A DNA stretch of 64,000 nt, taken from contig VRUG01000001.1 in the NCBI GenBank assembly GCA_019456255.1, forward strand, positions 124,001 through 188,000, written 5' to 3'. Made by a program: the position numbers and the translations under genes. This document shows, piece by piece, positions 44,070 through 53,294 of this stretch; within the stretch, counting starts at the first letter, position 1, and the number at the start of each line of letters is the position of its first letter. The DNA is from Planctomycetota bacterium (lineage in GTDB: Bacteria > Planctomycetota > Phycisphaerae > Sedimentisphaerales > Anaerobacaceae). The notes beneath the pieces were generated by a model. It saw only the letters and a list, made by a program, of their open reading frames with translations. It searched no databases and was not told where the DNA came from.

Positions 44070-47069
44070 TTACTTAAGCAATTCGCCGAGCTTTTCGAGT
44101 AGCTTGTCCTCAATTTGATGCCTTAGCTGGTCTTCTAACAATTTGCCGACATTTAGCTCTGGCTTATCGAGCGTGCCTCCGAGCGAGACCTCCATTCTCT
44201 TGCCTGAGTATTCCTGGCCCACTCGCACAGTTTTTCCTCTCATGGTATACGGCAATACGATGGTCATATTAAGAGATTTATCCAGGCCTATAACGCCTTT
44301 GAAGTTTATTGGTTTTTTGTCGACATCCATCTGCATATCTTCATATCTTAAGTAGCCATCCTGCAAAACGAATCTTGTCGGGTGCATTGTGATATTTCGA
44401 GAAGTTTTTCCCGAGCCTGAAGCTGCGAGTATCTGGCCAAGCAGATCCGACGACTGCATCTTAATATCATCAATAGCAATGGTGCCAATAACAACAAGGT
44501 CATTTGTGGTTGCGTCTTTTAAGGGGATAGCAAGTTTTTCACAGTTGAAGTTCGCGACTCCGCTGACATTTAGCGAATTAGCAAAGACAGGGTTGACATA
44601 CTTTAAAAGTTTCTTTGTGGTCTCGTCATTAATCTGTATGTCTTTCGCGATATCGATTGGCCCTGGAGTTTCAAAAAGTACTGGTTTTTTGTTAAAATCG
44701 GCTTGTCCGGCAAAACTCAACGTGCCTTTATTTACGGTAGTTGAAAACGGAGCAACCTCCAATATACCTTTTTGCATTTGAATATTAAGTTTCGTCGGCC
44801 CGAAGTTTAGCCCCATGTATTCGGCACTGTCGAAATAGAGATTTGCTTTGGTGCTGAGATTTTGCATAAATTTTTCGGGCTGGTCAACCGGGTATTGGCT
44901 TTGGAAATTGAACTTGTTTTGAGATTGCCCCTTGATATTAAATCCGGTGGGCAAAAACGCCGAAGCTACTGTACTGACCGCTGCCCAGTCGTATTGGCAA
45001 TCAGCTTTTCCCTGCAATTTTGTCTGGTTTTGTTTTGTTTCTTTTCTTAGATTGCCTTTGATTTTAATTTTCGGGCTAACCAGGTCCCAGACGACATCAA
45101 AAGTTTTTTGTTCCGGGTTGACTTTGACATCACAGGTTAAAAACACCTGCTCCTGCATGAAAGGTTCCTGCTGGTCTGGCGTAGTAATCACGAGGTTTGT
45201 AATTTTAGTTGAATCGGTTTTTATGTTATAGGTACCTCTTTTGGATGTAATCAGGACCTGCGATTGAGCGTTGCCTGCGATTCGAGCTTTATCAGGAAAG
45301 GCTGCGAACATTACAGCGAACGGTTTTATCTTTTTGAGGTCAACGTTAGCAAATATCGACAGGTTGAGGGGTCTTTGGGGTTCTTTTCCGATTGGAACGA
45401 CTGCGTCTTTAATGGTAATCTGCCCGAAGCCCGCTTTAATGTCCATCAGTTTTAATGTCGCGATGTCTTTCGGTGGTTCAACTACGACGGAAAACTCGAT
45501 GTCGGCCTGAGGCTCAAAGACAGTGATGCCGGGTTTTGAGATTCGCAAGCCGGTGACTTTAGCAGAGCCTTTTACGCTGAATTTGTCCTTATTACCCGAG
45601 AGCGTGCCTTTTTCAAGAACCTGTCCCGCAAAGGAATATTGGCCCATGTCGATGAATTGGCCGAGTTCCTGCTGAAGTTTTGCCAAGTCGGCTTTGGCTT
45701 CATAGTTAAGTGCCTTACTGGTACCTGACGCAGTAAATGTGCAAAATGATGATGACAGTTCGATGATTTCATAGTTAATTTCTTTTTTTCCGGATGTGAT
45801 ATCGAGTTTTGCCTGTATCGGCTGAGAGAGGGTGATTTGTTTTCCTTTTACCTGTCCGGCTAAGCCGTCGAGATTTATCCATCCTTTAATTTTTCTTTTG
45901 TTAAGTTCTTTATAGGTTTCAATGTTGCCATTGAGCTTGCCGGATGTTATTTTCATTTGCTCTTTGAGTTTGAAAGTGCGGGGCATCTGCGAGAGGACAG
46001 CGGCAATATCACAATCAAAGGTTGCTTTTAAATCATAGTTAGAATCCGGTTCGAGAAAGTCGGCGAAAGATTTAGCTGTCTTTGGGATAACGCCTGTAAT
46101 TTCTGCATTTACAAAGTCACTGCGAATTTTCAGCTTATCGATGTTAATAGTATCTTTAGTGGTTTTCATTTTGATATCGAGGTCGAGTCGCTTAGCCTGG
46201 AGCTTGTCACCTTTTAATGCCGAGCCTGTTATGTTGATGTTTTTGGCTTTAATTTTTCCGACCGATTCTTCGATCTGCCCGTTTTTGATTTGTGTTTTGA
46301 TATCGACAGAGACATTGCCGCTTGCCTGGAGATTCACTCCTGCCAATGAGAACAGCGGGCCCAATGAGGCGATGTCCAGGTTATCTGTCTCAATCTCCAC
46401 AGAGCCGCTAACATCTTTAAATGTCCAGTCCGAACCTTTTGCGTGAATACTTGATTTTTTCCCCTTTGCAACAACAGCGGTTTGTATGTCGAAGCTAGTT
46501 TTTTCGCCTGGCGGTCGCAGGTTTACTTTTGAATTAATCTGTGCAAGCTCAACAGTGCCGGCGTGAGTATCAGTAACTTTCAAATTGCCGTCTTTTACGA
46601 CAAGGTCAATTTGAGATATAGGCAGGCCAGCGGACTTTGTTTTTTTTCTGGTTGGCGTCTGAGTTATCCTTGCCTGCGATGATTTAGGTTTGAGTTTTAT
46701 TCGTACCTGCGGCTGGTCGATGACCGTCTTACCGAAAGACATATCGCCCCGCAGAATAGATAGATAATGAGGCTTGGTGTCTATCTGTTTTATTTGCACG
46801 GATATCTGGTTTGCGCTGTCATCATAGGTAACTCTTTTGACCGTTAGGCCCTTGAACCAGCCCATTGAAAGGCTCGCAAAGTCGGTTCTGCCTTCAACGG
46901 CGTCGTTGATTTTCTTTAGAATTGTTTTCTTGCCGGCATCGCTTGAGATATACGCCGGCACAATAAACAGGACCAACACAATCACAACAAGCAATAGGGC
47001 CGATAACGACAACAATATTTTAGTTTTGACCAAGGCTGATGGTTTTCTTGAGAACATTTGGGCTCGCAT
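44070..47069 (-). CDS. Large AsmA-like envelope protein
   Basis: A 999-residue protein with one N-terminal membrane helix (about residues 18-42) and a very long beta-rich periplasmic body of repeated strand patterns. It has no enzyme motif. This is the layout of AsmA/TamB-like repeating beta-groove proteins, thought to carry lipids between membranes; the C-terminal stretch with SLNMTIVLPYTMRGK and VSLGGTLDKPELNV is typical of an AsmA-like C-terminal domain. A similar outer-membrane role is inferred. ATG 47069 follows AGGGGG by eight bases, so it is chosen over an upstream TTG. Confidence 0.75.
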   Translation of the reverse strand: MRAQMFSRKPSALVKTKILLSLSALLLVVIVLVLFIVPAYISSDAGKKTILKKINDAVEGRTDFASLSMGWFKGLTVKRVTYDDSANQISVQIKQIDTKPHYLSILRGDMSFGKTVIDQPQVRIKLKPKSSQARITQTPTRKKTKSAGLPISQIDLVVKDGNLKVTDTHAGTVELAQINSKVNLRPPGEKTSFDIQTAVVAKGKKSSIHAKGSDWTFKDVSGSVEIETDNLDIASLGPLFSLAGVNLQASGNVSVDIKTQIKNGQIEESVGKIKAKNINITGSALKGDKLQAKRLDLDIKMKTTKDTINIDKLKIRSDFVNAEITGVIPKTAKSFADFLEPDSNYDLKATFDCDIAAVLSQMPRTFKLKEQMKITSGKLNGNIETYKELNKRKIKGWINLDGLAGQVKGKQITLSQPIQAKLDITSGKKEINYEIIELSSSFCTFTASGTSKALNYEAKADLAKLQQELGQFIDMGQYSFAGQVLEKGTLSGNKDKFSVKGSAKVTGLRISKPGITVFEPQADIEFSVVVEPPKDIATLKLMDIKAGFGQITIKDAVVPIGKEPQRPLNLSIFANVDLKKIKPFAVMFAAFPDKARIAGNAQSQVLITSKRGTYNIKTDSTKITNLVITTPDQQEPFMQEQVFLTCDVKVNPEQKTFDVVWDLVSPKIKIKGNLRKETKQNQTKLQGKADCQYDWAAVSTVASAFLPTGFNIKGQSQNKFNFQSQYPVDQPEKFMQNLSTKANLYFDSAEYMGLNFGPTKLNIQMQKGILEVAPFSTTVNKGTLSFAGQADFNKKPVLFETPGPIDIAKDIQINDETTKKLLKYVNPVFANSLNVSGVANFNCEKLAIPLKDATTNDLVVIGTIAIDDIKMQSSDLLGQILAASGSGKTSRNITMHPTRFVLQDGYLRYEDMQMDVDKKPINFKGVIGLDKSLNMTIVLPYTMRGKTVRVGQEYSGKRMEVSLGGTLDKPELNVGKLLEDQLRHQIEDKLLEKLGELLK

Positions 47070-47178
47070 TTCTTTTTCCCCCTGCAAGGGTTAAAATTTT
47101 GAACTGATTGACATAACAATACATCGGGGAAATGTGTGCAGCACATTAGAAAACAAGCAATAAATCGCTAAAAATGGA

Positions 47179-47739
47179 CTAATCGAGCATAACTTCATCA
47201 GATTTTGCTTTGACATTTGAGTCAATTTTATTTGTAAAATCCTTCGTAATGTCATCGATTTGCTTTTTGCCGTCATCTCTATCGTCTTCTGTGATGAGTT
47301 TGTCTTTTTGTTCCTTGTCGAGCTGTTTGTTAGCGTCCCTTCTGATATTACGGATGCTTACCTTTGCCTGCTCGCCTGCCTGCTTGACCTGCCCGACAAT
47401 CAGGTTCCTTCTTTCCTCGCTAAGCGGCGGGACATTTAGCCTGATCATTTTCCCATCGAGCATCGGCGCGATGCTCAGGTCGCTGTTTTTGATTGCCTTT
47501 TCGATATCTTTTAGCGACGCCGGGTCAAACGGTTTAATAACAATCATATCTGCCTGCGGTGTAGCCATGCTGGCAAGTTGTTTCAATGGCGTCGGTGTGC
47601 CGTAATACTCGACTCTTAGATTTTCGACCAGGCCAGTAGAAGCTCTTCCTGTTCTCAAAGCTTTGAGGCTTTCATGAAAGACGCCTGCGGCTTTTTCCAT
47701 TTTTTCACGGTGTTCATTAACGATTTGATTAACAGGCAT
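47179..47739 (-). CDS. frr: Ribosome recycling factor
   Basis: A 186-residue RRF, the normal length. The start region EKAAGVFHESLKALRTGRAS, the segment YYGTPTPLKQLASM, and IRNIRRDANKQL near residue 130 are family signatures. It splits post-termination ribosomes with EF-G. GGAGGG precedes the ATG. It is the last of the rpsB-tsf-pyrH-frr set. Confidence 0.97.
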   Translation of the reverse strand: MPVNQIVNEHREKMEKAAGVFHESLKALRTGRASTGLVENLRVEYYGTPTPLKQLASMATPQADMIVIKPFDPASLKDIEKAIKNSDLSIAPMLDGKMIRLNVPPLSEERRNLIVGQVKQAGEQAKVSIRNIRRDANKQLDKEQKDKLITEDDRDDGKKQIDDITKDFTNKIDSNVKAKSDEVMLD

Positions 47740-47754
47740 AAATACCCTCCGAAG

Positions 47755-48471
47755 TTAACAAATTAATGTTCCGACCTCTTCGCCCCTAATGGCTTTTGCG
47801 ATGTTGTCGGACTCGAAAATGTTTAAAACAATAATCGGAATTTTATTTTCCCTGCACAGACTAATTGCCGAGTGGTCCATAATCTTAAGATTTTTCTTTA
47901 GTACATCTTCATACGTTATTTGCTTGAACAGTTCCGCGTTGCTGTCCTTGTTCGGGTCAGAGCTGTAAACGCCTTCGACTTTTGTCGCTTTTATCAGCAA
48001 ATCGACGTCGAGTTCCGAAGCTCTCAAAGCTGCACATGTATCGGTCGTAAAGAACGGATTACCTGTACCGCCTGCCAGAATGGTGACTCTTCCTCTTTCG
48101 AGATGTTTCAGCGTTTTTCTTCTGATGAATTTTTCACAGATAGCGGAAACTTCAATAGCGCTTAACACCCTTGTCGGCTGACCCAGTTTTTCGAGAGTTT
48201 CCTGCAGGGCACAGGCGTTGATTATCGTAGCAAGCATACCCATGTAGTCAGCGGTGTTTCTTGGTATCTCGATGTCGGTGGAGAATTTTTTGCCTCGCAG
48301 GATATTTCCGGCACCGACAACAATAGCAACCTCCGGGCCTTGTTTGCACAACTGCATTATGGTTCGGGCAATAGATTTGAGTTTTTCGCCATCGATGCCA
48401 AACTCGCCTGGTTTGCAAAAACTTTCACCAGAGAGTTTCAACAGAACGCGTTTGTATTTACTCTCTGCCAT
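47755..48471 (-). CDS. pyrH: Uridylate kinase
   Basis: A 238-residue UMP kinase of the amino-acid-kinase fold. KRVLLKLSGESF is the ATP site, IVVGAGNILRG the second glycine loop, and GGTGNPFFTTDT the UMP-binding stretch. ATG 48471, with GGAG upstream, is chosen over an in-frame TTG at 48501. It lies between tsf and frr, the order found in many bacteria. Confidence 0.97.
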   Translation of the reverse strand: MAESKYKRVLLKLSGESFCKPGEFGIDGEKLKSIARTIMQLCKQGPEVAIVVGAGNILRGKKFSTDIEIPRNTADYMGMLATIINACALQETLEKLGQPTRVLSAIEVSAICEKFIRRKTLKHLERGRVTILAGGTGNPFFTTDTCAALRASELDVDLLIKATKVEGVYSSDPNKDSNAELFKQITYEDVLKKNLKIMDHSAISLCRENKIPIIVLNIFESDNIAKAIRGEEVGTLIC

Positions 48472-48509
48472 ATTTTTCTGACTCCATCCAATATTTGGCA
48501 AATCACGAA

Positions 48510-49379
48510 CTATTCTTCAACGCTAAGCCGAATAAATTTCGTTAGTTTAGCTTCGCCGCCAGCGTCTTTGGCCGCCTGCTCAATAACCTCAGTGACGGTC
48601 TTGCTGTCGTCCTTAACGAAAGGCTGGTCCAGAAGACAGTTCTCACCATAAAACTTTTTGAGCTTACCTTCCACAATTTTTTCGATAATATTTTCAGGCT
48701 TTCCCTTAACCTGCTCTGCGAAGATAGCTTTTTCCTTTTCGACTGTTTCAGGGTCAATGCCGTCCCTGTTCAGTGCCAAAGGTTTTATCGCTGTAATGTG
48801 CATGGCAACATCGACGGCAACCTGCTTTAAACTATCAGCAGCAGCAACATTATCATCGCTGGTCTCGATCTGTACCATAGCACCGATTTTCTTGTTGAAG
48901 TGAATGTATGTGCAAATCAGGCCCGCTGAATCAAGTGTGTATTTTGCATAGCCGCCGACTTCTGTTTTTTCTCCGGTTTTGCTAACCAGGTCGGTGAGGC
49001 ACTTGCTAAACTTTTTCCCGTCAATTTCGGTTTCGAGAACATTGTCGGCACCTTCATCTGCCGAACATACCAAAGCGTAATCTGCGAGAGTTTCAGTTGT
49101 CTCGACAAAGCCTTCGCTTTTAGCAACGAAGTCAGTTTCGCAGCAAAGCGTTACCATACATACAGTTTTCCCATCATCAGAGGACTTTGTGATAACGATG
49201 CCCTCGGAAGTTTCTCTTCCGGCACGTTTAGCTAAAGTAGCCAGTCCTTTTTTCCGCAACAGTTCCATGGCTTTTTCTAAATCACCATCGGTTTCGCCGA
49301 GGGCTTTTTTGCAGTCCATCATACCCTGTCCACTCATTTTTCTAAGTTCCATCACCATTGCAGCTGAGATTTCTGCCAT
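48510..49379 (-). CDS. tsf: Translation elongation factor Ts
   Basis: A 289-residue EF-Ts. It opens with the UBA-like ELRKMSGQGMMDCKKAL domain, and has TLCCETDFVAKSEGF, the EF-Tu contact motif. It regenerates EF-Tu-GTP. AAGGAG precedes the ATG at a spacing of nine. A hairpin (49422-49461) separates it from rpsB. Confidence 0.97.
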   Translation of the reverse strand: MAEISAAMVMELRKMSGQGMMDCKKALGETDGDLEKAMELLRKKGLATLAKRAGRETSEGIVITKSSDDGKTVCMVTLCCETDFVAKSEGFVETTETLADYALVCSADEGADNVLETEIDGKKFSKCLTDLVSKTGEKTEVGGYAKYTLDSAGLICTYIHFNKKIGAMVQIETSDDNVAAADSLKQVAVDVAMHITAIKPLALNRDGIDPETVEKEKAIFAEQVKGKPENIIEKIVEGKLKKFYGENCLLDQPFVKDDSKTVTEVIEQAAKDAGGEAKLTKFIRLSVEE

Positions 49380-49421
49380 TTCAAAAACTCCTTCGATTTA
49401 TTTTTTCATCTTTGCAAACAA

Positions 49422-49461
49422 ACCCCTGCACTAAATCTCAAGTCGAGTCTAAAACAGGGGT
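49422..49461 (-). terminator. Attenuator-like hairpin between rpsB and tsf
   Basis: Minus strand: ACCCCTG ... CAGGGGT, a seven-pair stem enclosing a 26-base loop, followed by TTTGTTTG. Probably gives partial termination, lowering tsf relative to rpsB, as in other bacteria with an rpsB-tsf operon. Confidence 0.5.
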
Positions 49462-49495
49462 CAATTTTAATACATTTCAATTCAGTTTTAAATTT

Positions 49496-50395
49496 TTACT
49501 TTTCGGTTTTATCTTCCTGCTGCTCTGGCTCAGGTTCTGGTGCCGGTGCCGGTGCAGGCTCAGGTGCTGGTGCTGGCTCAGGGGCCGGAGCTGGTTCTTC
49601 TTTTATCGCAGTAGCCGTTGCTGCCTGAGGCTCACTTTCGTCGGCACGTGCGAGAGCTCTTTTCGAGCGTACACGCTTTGGCCTTTGCCTTGTCTCGGTC
49701 TGCTGTGTGCCGACCAATGTTTTTCCGATAGCGACGGCATCTGCCAATTCAGTCAGGATTAATTCAATTGCCCTGATAGAATCGTCATTTGCCGGAATAG
49801 CTACATCAACGGTATCCGGATCAGAATCGGTGTCGAGCAACGCGACAGTTGCGATACCAAGTTTCCTTGCTTCGTATAGTGCAAGTGACTCTTTCTTTGC
49901 ATCAACGACAACAACGGCACCAGGCAAGCGTGACATTTTTCGGATTCCGTCGAGGTTGCTTTTGATTTTTCTCATTTCACGTTTTAGTCTTGAAGCCTGC
50001 TTTTTACTTTCAGCTTCGAGCTGACCGCTTTGCTGCATAGCTTCGAGTTGTTCAAGTCTTTGAAGTCTTGAGCGGATGGTCCTGAAGTTTGTCAGTGTTC
50101 CCCCGAGCCATCTTGTTGAGACATAGTGCATCTGGCATTTCTCAGCGATAACCTCAACGGTTTTCTGAGCTTGTCTTTTGGTTCCGACAAAGACAACATC
50201 TTTGCCGCCAGCGACGATATCAGCCAGCAACTTTTTAGCGACAAGAATGCCTTCTAAGGTCTTTTTGACGTCAATAATATGAATTTTACCACGTTTTGTG
50301 AAAATAAACGGGGCCATTTTCGGATTCCATCTGCTGGCACCATGTCCGAAATGCACTCCGGCATTAATAAGTTCACGAGCAAGTTCTTTAGCCAC
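49496..50395 (-). CDS. rpsB: 30S ribosomal protein S2
   Basis: A 299-residue S2. LINAGVHFGHGASRWNPKM, FVGTKRQAQKTVEVIAEKC and the RWLGGTLTNFRTI segment are conserved. The last 65 or so residues are an added tail of basic residues and then repeated Ala-Pro-Glu units, unlike the roughly 240-residue core of E. coli S2. The true start is GTG 50395, seven bases after GGAGG; an upstream frame to 50440 lies before this site and overlaps the leader hairpin. Confidence 0.96.
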   Translation of the reverse strand: MAKELARELINAGVHFGHGASRWNPKMAPFIFTKRGKIHIIDVKKTLEGILVAKKLLADIVAGGKDVVFVGTKRQAQKTVEVIAEKCQMHYVSTRWLGGTLTNFRTIRSRLQRLEQLEAMQQSGQLEAESKKQASRLKREMRKIKSNLDGIRKMSRLPGAVVVVDAKKESLALYEARKLGIATVALLDTDSDPDTVDVAIPANDDSIRAIELILTELADAVAIGKTLVGTQQTETRQRPKRVRSKRALARADESEPQAATATAIKEEPAPAPEPAPAPEPAPAPAPEPEPEQQEDKTEK

Positions 50396-50426
50396 AAACA
50401 AACCTCCAGTTTTTTTGTTATCTGCT

Positions 50427-50449
50427 GCTGTCTGCCACATACAGACAGC
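50427..50449 (-). other. rpsB leader hairpin
   Basis: An eight-pair perfect stem GCTGTCTG/CAGACAGC with a seven-base loop, at about +5 to +27 of the predicted rpsB mRNA. Could stabilise the mRNA or form a binding site for S2 in autoregulation. Confidence 0.5.
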
Positions 50450-50459
50450 CGAATCAAGG

Positions 50460-50488
50460 AAAATACTTTAAATTTGATTATATGTCAA
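50460..50488 (-). promoter_or_regulatory. rpsB operon promoter
   Basis: Minus strand: TTGACA, 17 bases, TATTTT. Predicted start near 50453. The rest of the 266-base gap 50396-50661 shows nothing else beyond AT-rich sequence. Confidence 0.6.
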
Positions 50489-50661
50489 GAAATTTTGATA
50501 AATATAGTAATATTTAGGCTTTGTGAGAAAAAAAAGCGGAAATCCTATACGTTGTATTTTTTACGCCAAAATGCATGGTTATTTTGCGATAATACCTGTT
50601 TTTGGTGCAATATTGGGCTTTTGCAGGATAATTTGGGCTTATTTGCCATACCCCGAACAGA

Positions 50662-51078
50662 TTAATACCAAATTGTGATAATCAAATTAGGCTCAGTTTT
50701 TTTTGATACTACCAGCCCTGTGGTGGTATTGGTGCTCTTTACAATAACATCGGGATTGTTTTTTAGCCAGTTATTTACCTGGTCATTAATGAAATCAATT
50801 GCGCCGGCATGTAGCTTTGTAAAGAAGGTTTTCACGCCTGTAATGCGGTCAGTAGAGACGATTTTTTCGCTGGCTTCGGCCTTGAGGGGGCTATTGAGCG
50901 GCTTTTTGGCCGGGGCAGGGGATGATGTAGGGGCTGGTGTATCGCCCAGATTCAAGGGTGTGTGTGAGATATCGGTCTCGCCGCTATCATCCCACGGGAT
51001 CAAAATGTCATCTTCTTCTTCGGGGGTCGGCTCATCAGGGGTCTTTTTGTCAAAATCACCGATATTAAAATCGTCCAT
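50662..51078 (-). CDS. Acidic hypothetical protein
   Basis: A 138-residue protein with no family I can name. Residues 1-40 are strongly acidic (DEPTPEEEDDILIPWDD), 40-75 Pro/Ser-rich and probably disordered, and 80-138 a compact-looking domain: TFFTKLHAGAIDFINDQVNNWL, then NPDVIVKSTNTTTG and a final NLIITIWY. A long frame exists on the opposite strand, but this one has GGAGG before the ATG and a protein-like composition. The gene is monocistronic, upstream of the rpsB operon on the same strand. It may be lineage-specific. Confidence 0.7.
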   Translation of the reverse strand: MDDFNIGDFDKKTPDEPTPEEEDDILIPWDDSGETDISHTPLNLGDTPAPTSSPAPAKKPLNSPLKAEASEKIVSTDRITGVKTFFTKLHAGAIDFINDQVNNWLKNNPDVIVKSTNTTTGLVVSKKTEPNLIITIWY

Positions 51079-51198
51079 AACAAAACCTCCACAAGAATTT
51101 GATTTCTATTAATTCTACCTGAACCTGGCTGCGTTTGCCAGTAAAAAAGGGTATTTAGAATTAGACCAGCGGGGATTTTTTTGCTATTTTCACAGTTC

Positions 51199-52545
51199 AT
51201 GGCGAAAAAAAGAGGACAAACACGGATAGCGGTTGGTTTTGTGGCATTGGGTTGCCCCAAAAATATCGTGGACAGCGAGCGGATGCTCGCCGAGATTGCT
51301 CAGGCTGATATGGTGATAACCGCTGAACTTGAACAAGCCGACGTCATCGTTGTCAATACGTGCGGCTTTATCGAACCGGCAAAACGCGAGGCGTTCGAGG
51401 CGATAAAGCACGCGGTCAACTCGAAGCGAAAAGGTAATGTGAAAAAAGTGGTAGTCGCTGGATGTCTATCTGAGCGAATGGGTGAGCAGCTATTCAAGGA
51501 AATACAAGGCGTTGACGCGATAGTCGGGCTGGGTCAGCGAGATAACATCGTCAAGATAATCAGGCAAAGTCTTACTTCAAAGAAACACGCGAGCTATCTG
51601 GAGCATGCGTGCAGTGACATAAGCGATGACAAGACGCGGCTTTTAATTACCGGCGCCCACAGCGCGTATCTTCGGATAAGTGAGGGCTGCGACCATAAGT
51701 GTTCGTTCTGCACAATACCTGCGATTCGCGGACGGTTTCGCAGCAAGCCTGTGGAGACGGTTTTAGTTGAAGCAAAAGAACTTGCTAAGGCCGGAGTTGT
51801 GGAACTGAATATTATCGCGCAGGACACCGCTTACTACGGCAAAGATCTTAAGATGAAAGAAGGGCTGGCGAAACTTCTGGCTGAAGTTGAAAAAATAGCA
51901 GGCCTCGAATGGATTCGCGTGATGTATTTGTATCCGGTCGGATTTACGGATAAGCTCTTAGAGATGGTCGCGGGCAGTGACAAAATCGTGCATTATTTTG
52001 ATATCCCGATTCAGCATGTCAGTGACCCTATATTAAAGGCGATGCGCAGGCCCGATACGAAAGAGGGGCTTTATCAACTGATAGAGAAACTGCGGAAAGT
52101 TTTGCCTGATGTTGTGCTTCGGACGACCTTGATAGTCGGCTTTCCAAGCGAAACCGATGAGCAATTCGCTGAGCTTTTGGAATTTATAAAATGGGCAAAG
52201 TTTGACGCGTTGGGGACGTTTAAGTATTATGCCGAAACCGGCACCGATGCAGCTAAGATGGCAGAGCAAGTCCCCGAAAAGGTAAAGGAAAAGCGTCTTG
52301 ATGAGCTCATGCTTGCCCAGCAGGAAATCGCGTTTGCAAAGAATCAAAGCATCAAGGGTGCCGAGTTTCGATGCCTCGTTGAATCAGTGGCCGAAAATGG
52401 GACAGGCACGGGCCGCTATTACGGCCAGGCACCGGAGATTGACAGCGTCTGTATCATCGAAAACTGCACGGCAAATGCAGGGGAATTTGCTAAGGTCAAA
52501 GTCGCCGGGATGAAAGATTATGATTTGCTCGTGCGGCAAATTTAG
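51199..52545 (+). CDS. rimO: Ribosomal protein S12 methylthiotransferase RimO
   Basis: A 448-residue radical SAM methylthiotransferase. The N-terminal UPF0004 domain supplies cysteines in ALGCPKN, NTCGF and AGCLSE; the radical SAM core has C164-x3-C168-x2-C171 (SEGCDHKCSFC); a C-terminal TRAM domain ends the protein. It thiomethylates an Asp of S12. ATG 51199 (MAKKRGQ) is preferred to TTG 51181. No strong ribosome site is visible. Confidence 0.95.
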   Translation: MAKKRGQTRIAVGFVALGCPKNIVDSERMLAEIAQADMVITAELEQADVIVVNTCGFIEPAKREAFEAIKHAVNSKRKGNVKKVVVAGCLSERMGEQLFKEIQGVDAIVGLGQRDNIVKIIRQSLTSKKHASYLEHACSDISDDKTRLLITGAHSAYLRISEGCDHKCSFCTIPAIRGRFRSKPVETVLVEAKELAKAGVVELNIIAQDTAYYGKDLKMKEGLAKLLAEVEKIAGLEWIRVMYLYPVGFTDKLLEMVAGSDKIVHYFDIPIQHVSDPILKAMRRPDTKEGLYQLIEKLRKVLPDVVLRTTLIVGFPSETDEQFAELLEFIKWAKFDALGTFKYYAETGTDAAKMAEQVPEKVKEKRLDELMLAQQEIAFAKNQSIKGAEFRCLVESVAENGTGTGRYYGQAPEIDSVCIIENCTANAGEFAKVKVAGMKDYDLLVRQI

Positions 52546-52583
52546 TGCTGGTATAAAAGTTAAATTAAAGTACACTTGATATT

Positions 52584-53198
52584 ATGTTGAAACATCTACC
52601 AAACGCGTTGACGATGGGGCGGTTTGTGCTGACGGTCATTTTTTTGGTGATGGTCCTTTACGCTCCCAGATATTATTCAGCCGGCGAAAGGCCCTTTCCG
52701 GATTTCCTCGATTACGCCTTTATAATTTTCGTAATCGCAGGTCTGACCGACATGGTCGACGGTGCTGTAGCGAGAAAACTCGGAGTTGTCAGCAAGTTCG
52801 GTAGGATTATGGATCCTCTGGCTGACAAGATCCTAATATGTGGTGCCTTTATTTGTTTCGCGATAATAGGTGAGCCCAAACTTTTTGATTTCAGTGACAC
52901 GACGTTAACGATAATTCAATGGGGTACAGTAGGTATAATTATTTTAAGAGATGTCTATGTCACAATATTACGCCATATTGCTGAAGCCAGAGGCATCAAC
53001 TTTGCTGCCATATTATCCGGTAAGATAAAAATGTTTCTGCACTCTTTTGCGATAGGGACAGTTGTTATAAGGATGGCACATGTTCAGGGTGCAGCATGGG
53101 GGTACTGGTTCACAACCGTAACATTCGTCATTATGTTAATAGTAACAATAATATCTGGTTTGACTTATCACATTAGATGGCGGGCGTGTAACTCTTGA
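52584..53198 (+). CDS. pgsA: CDP-diacylglycerol-glycerol-3-phosphate 3-phosphatidyltransferase
   Basis: A 204-residue membrane enzyme of the CDP-alcohol phosphatidyltransferase family. DMVDGAVARKLG followed by GRIMDPLADK is the diagnostic D-G-A-R-G-D-D pattern at about residues 56-80. It makes phosphatidylglycerol phosphate, the first step to phosphatidylglycerol and cardiolipin. About five helices. Starts 38 bases after rimO. Confidence 0.93.
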   Translation: MLKHLPNALTMGRFVLTVIFLVMVLYAPRYYSAGERPFPDFLDYAFIIFVIAGLTDMVDGAVARKLGVVSKFGRIMDPLADKILICGAFICFAIIGEPKLFDFSDTTLTIIQWGTVGIIILRDVYVTILRHIAEARGINFAAILSGKIKMFLHSFAIGTVVIRMAHVQGAAWGYWFTTVTFVIMLIVTIISGLTYHIRWRACNS

Positions 53199-53294
53199 AA
53201 ATATTGATGTGCCTTGTAGTCTTTCTTTGACACTAACACATATAAACTTATCGTTGCTGTTATAGACAACATTTTCTCAGGAAGGAACTCAAAA

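Noticed and set aside
49530-49600. Repeated GGTGCTGG-like units
   Set aside because: They are codons of the Ala-Pro-Glu tail of S2, not a separate DNA repeat or CRISPR.
50675-51112. 145-residue frame on the plus strand opposite the acidic hypothetical gene
   Set aside because: No ribosome site, low-complexity composition; the minus-strand gene has GGAGG and a coherent protein.
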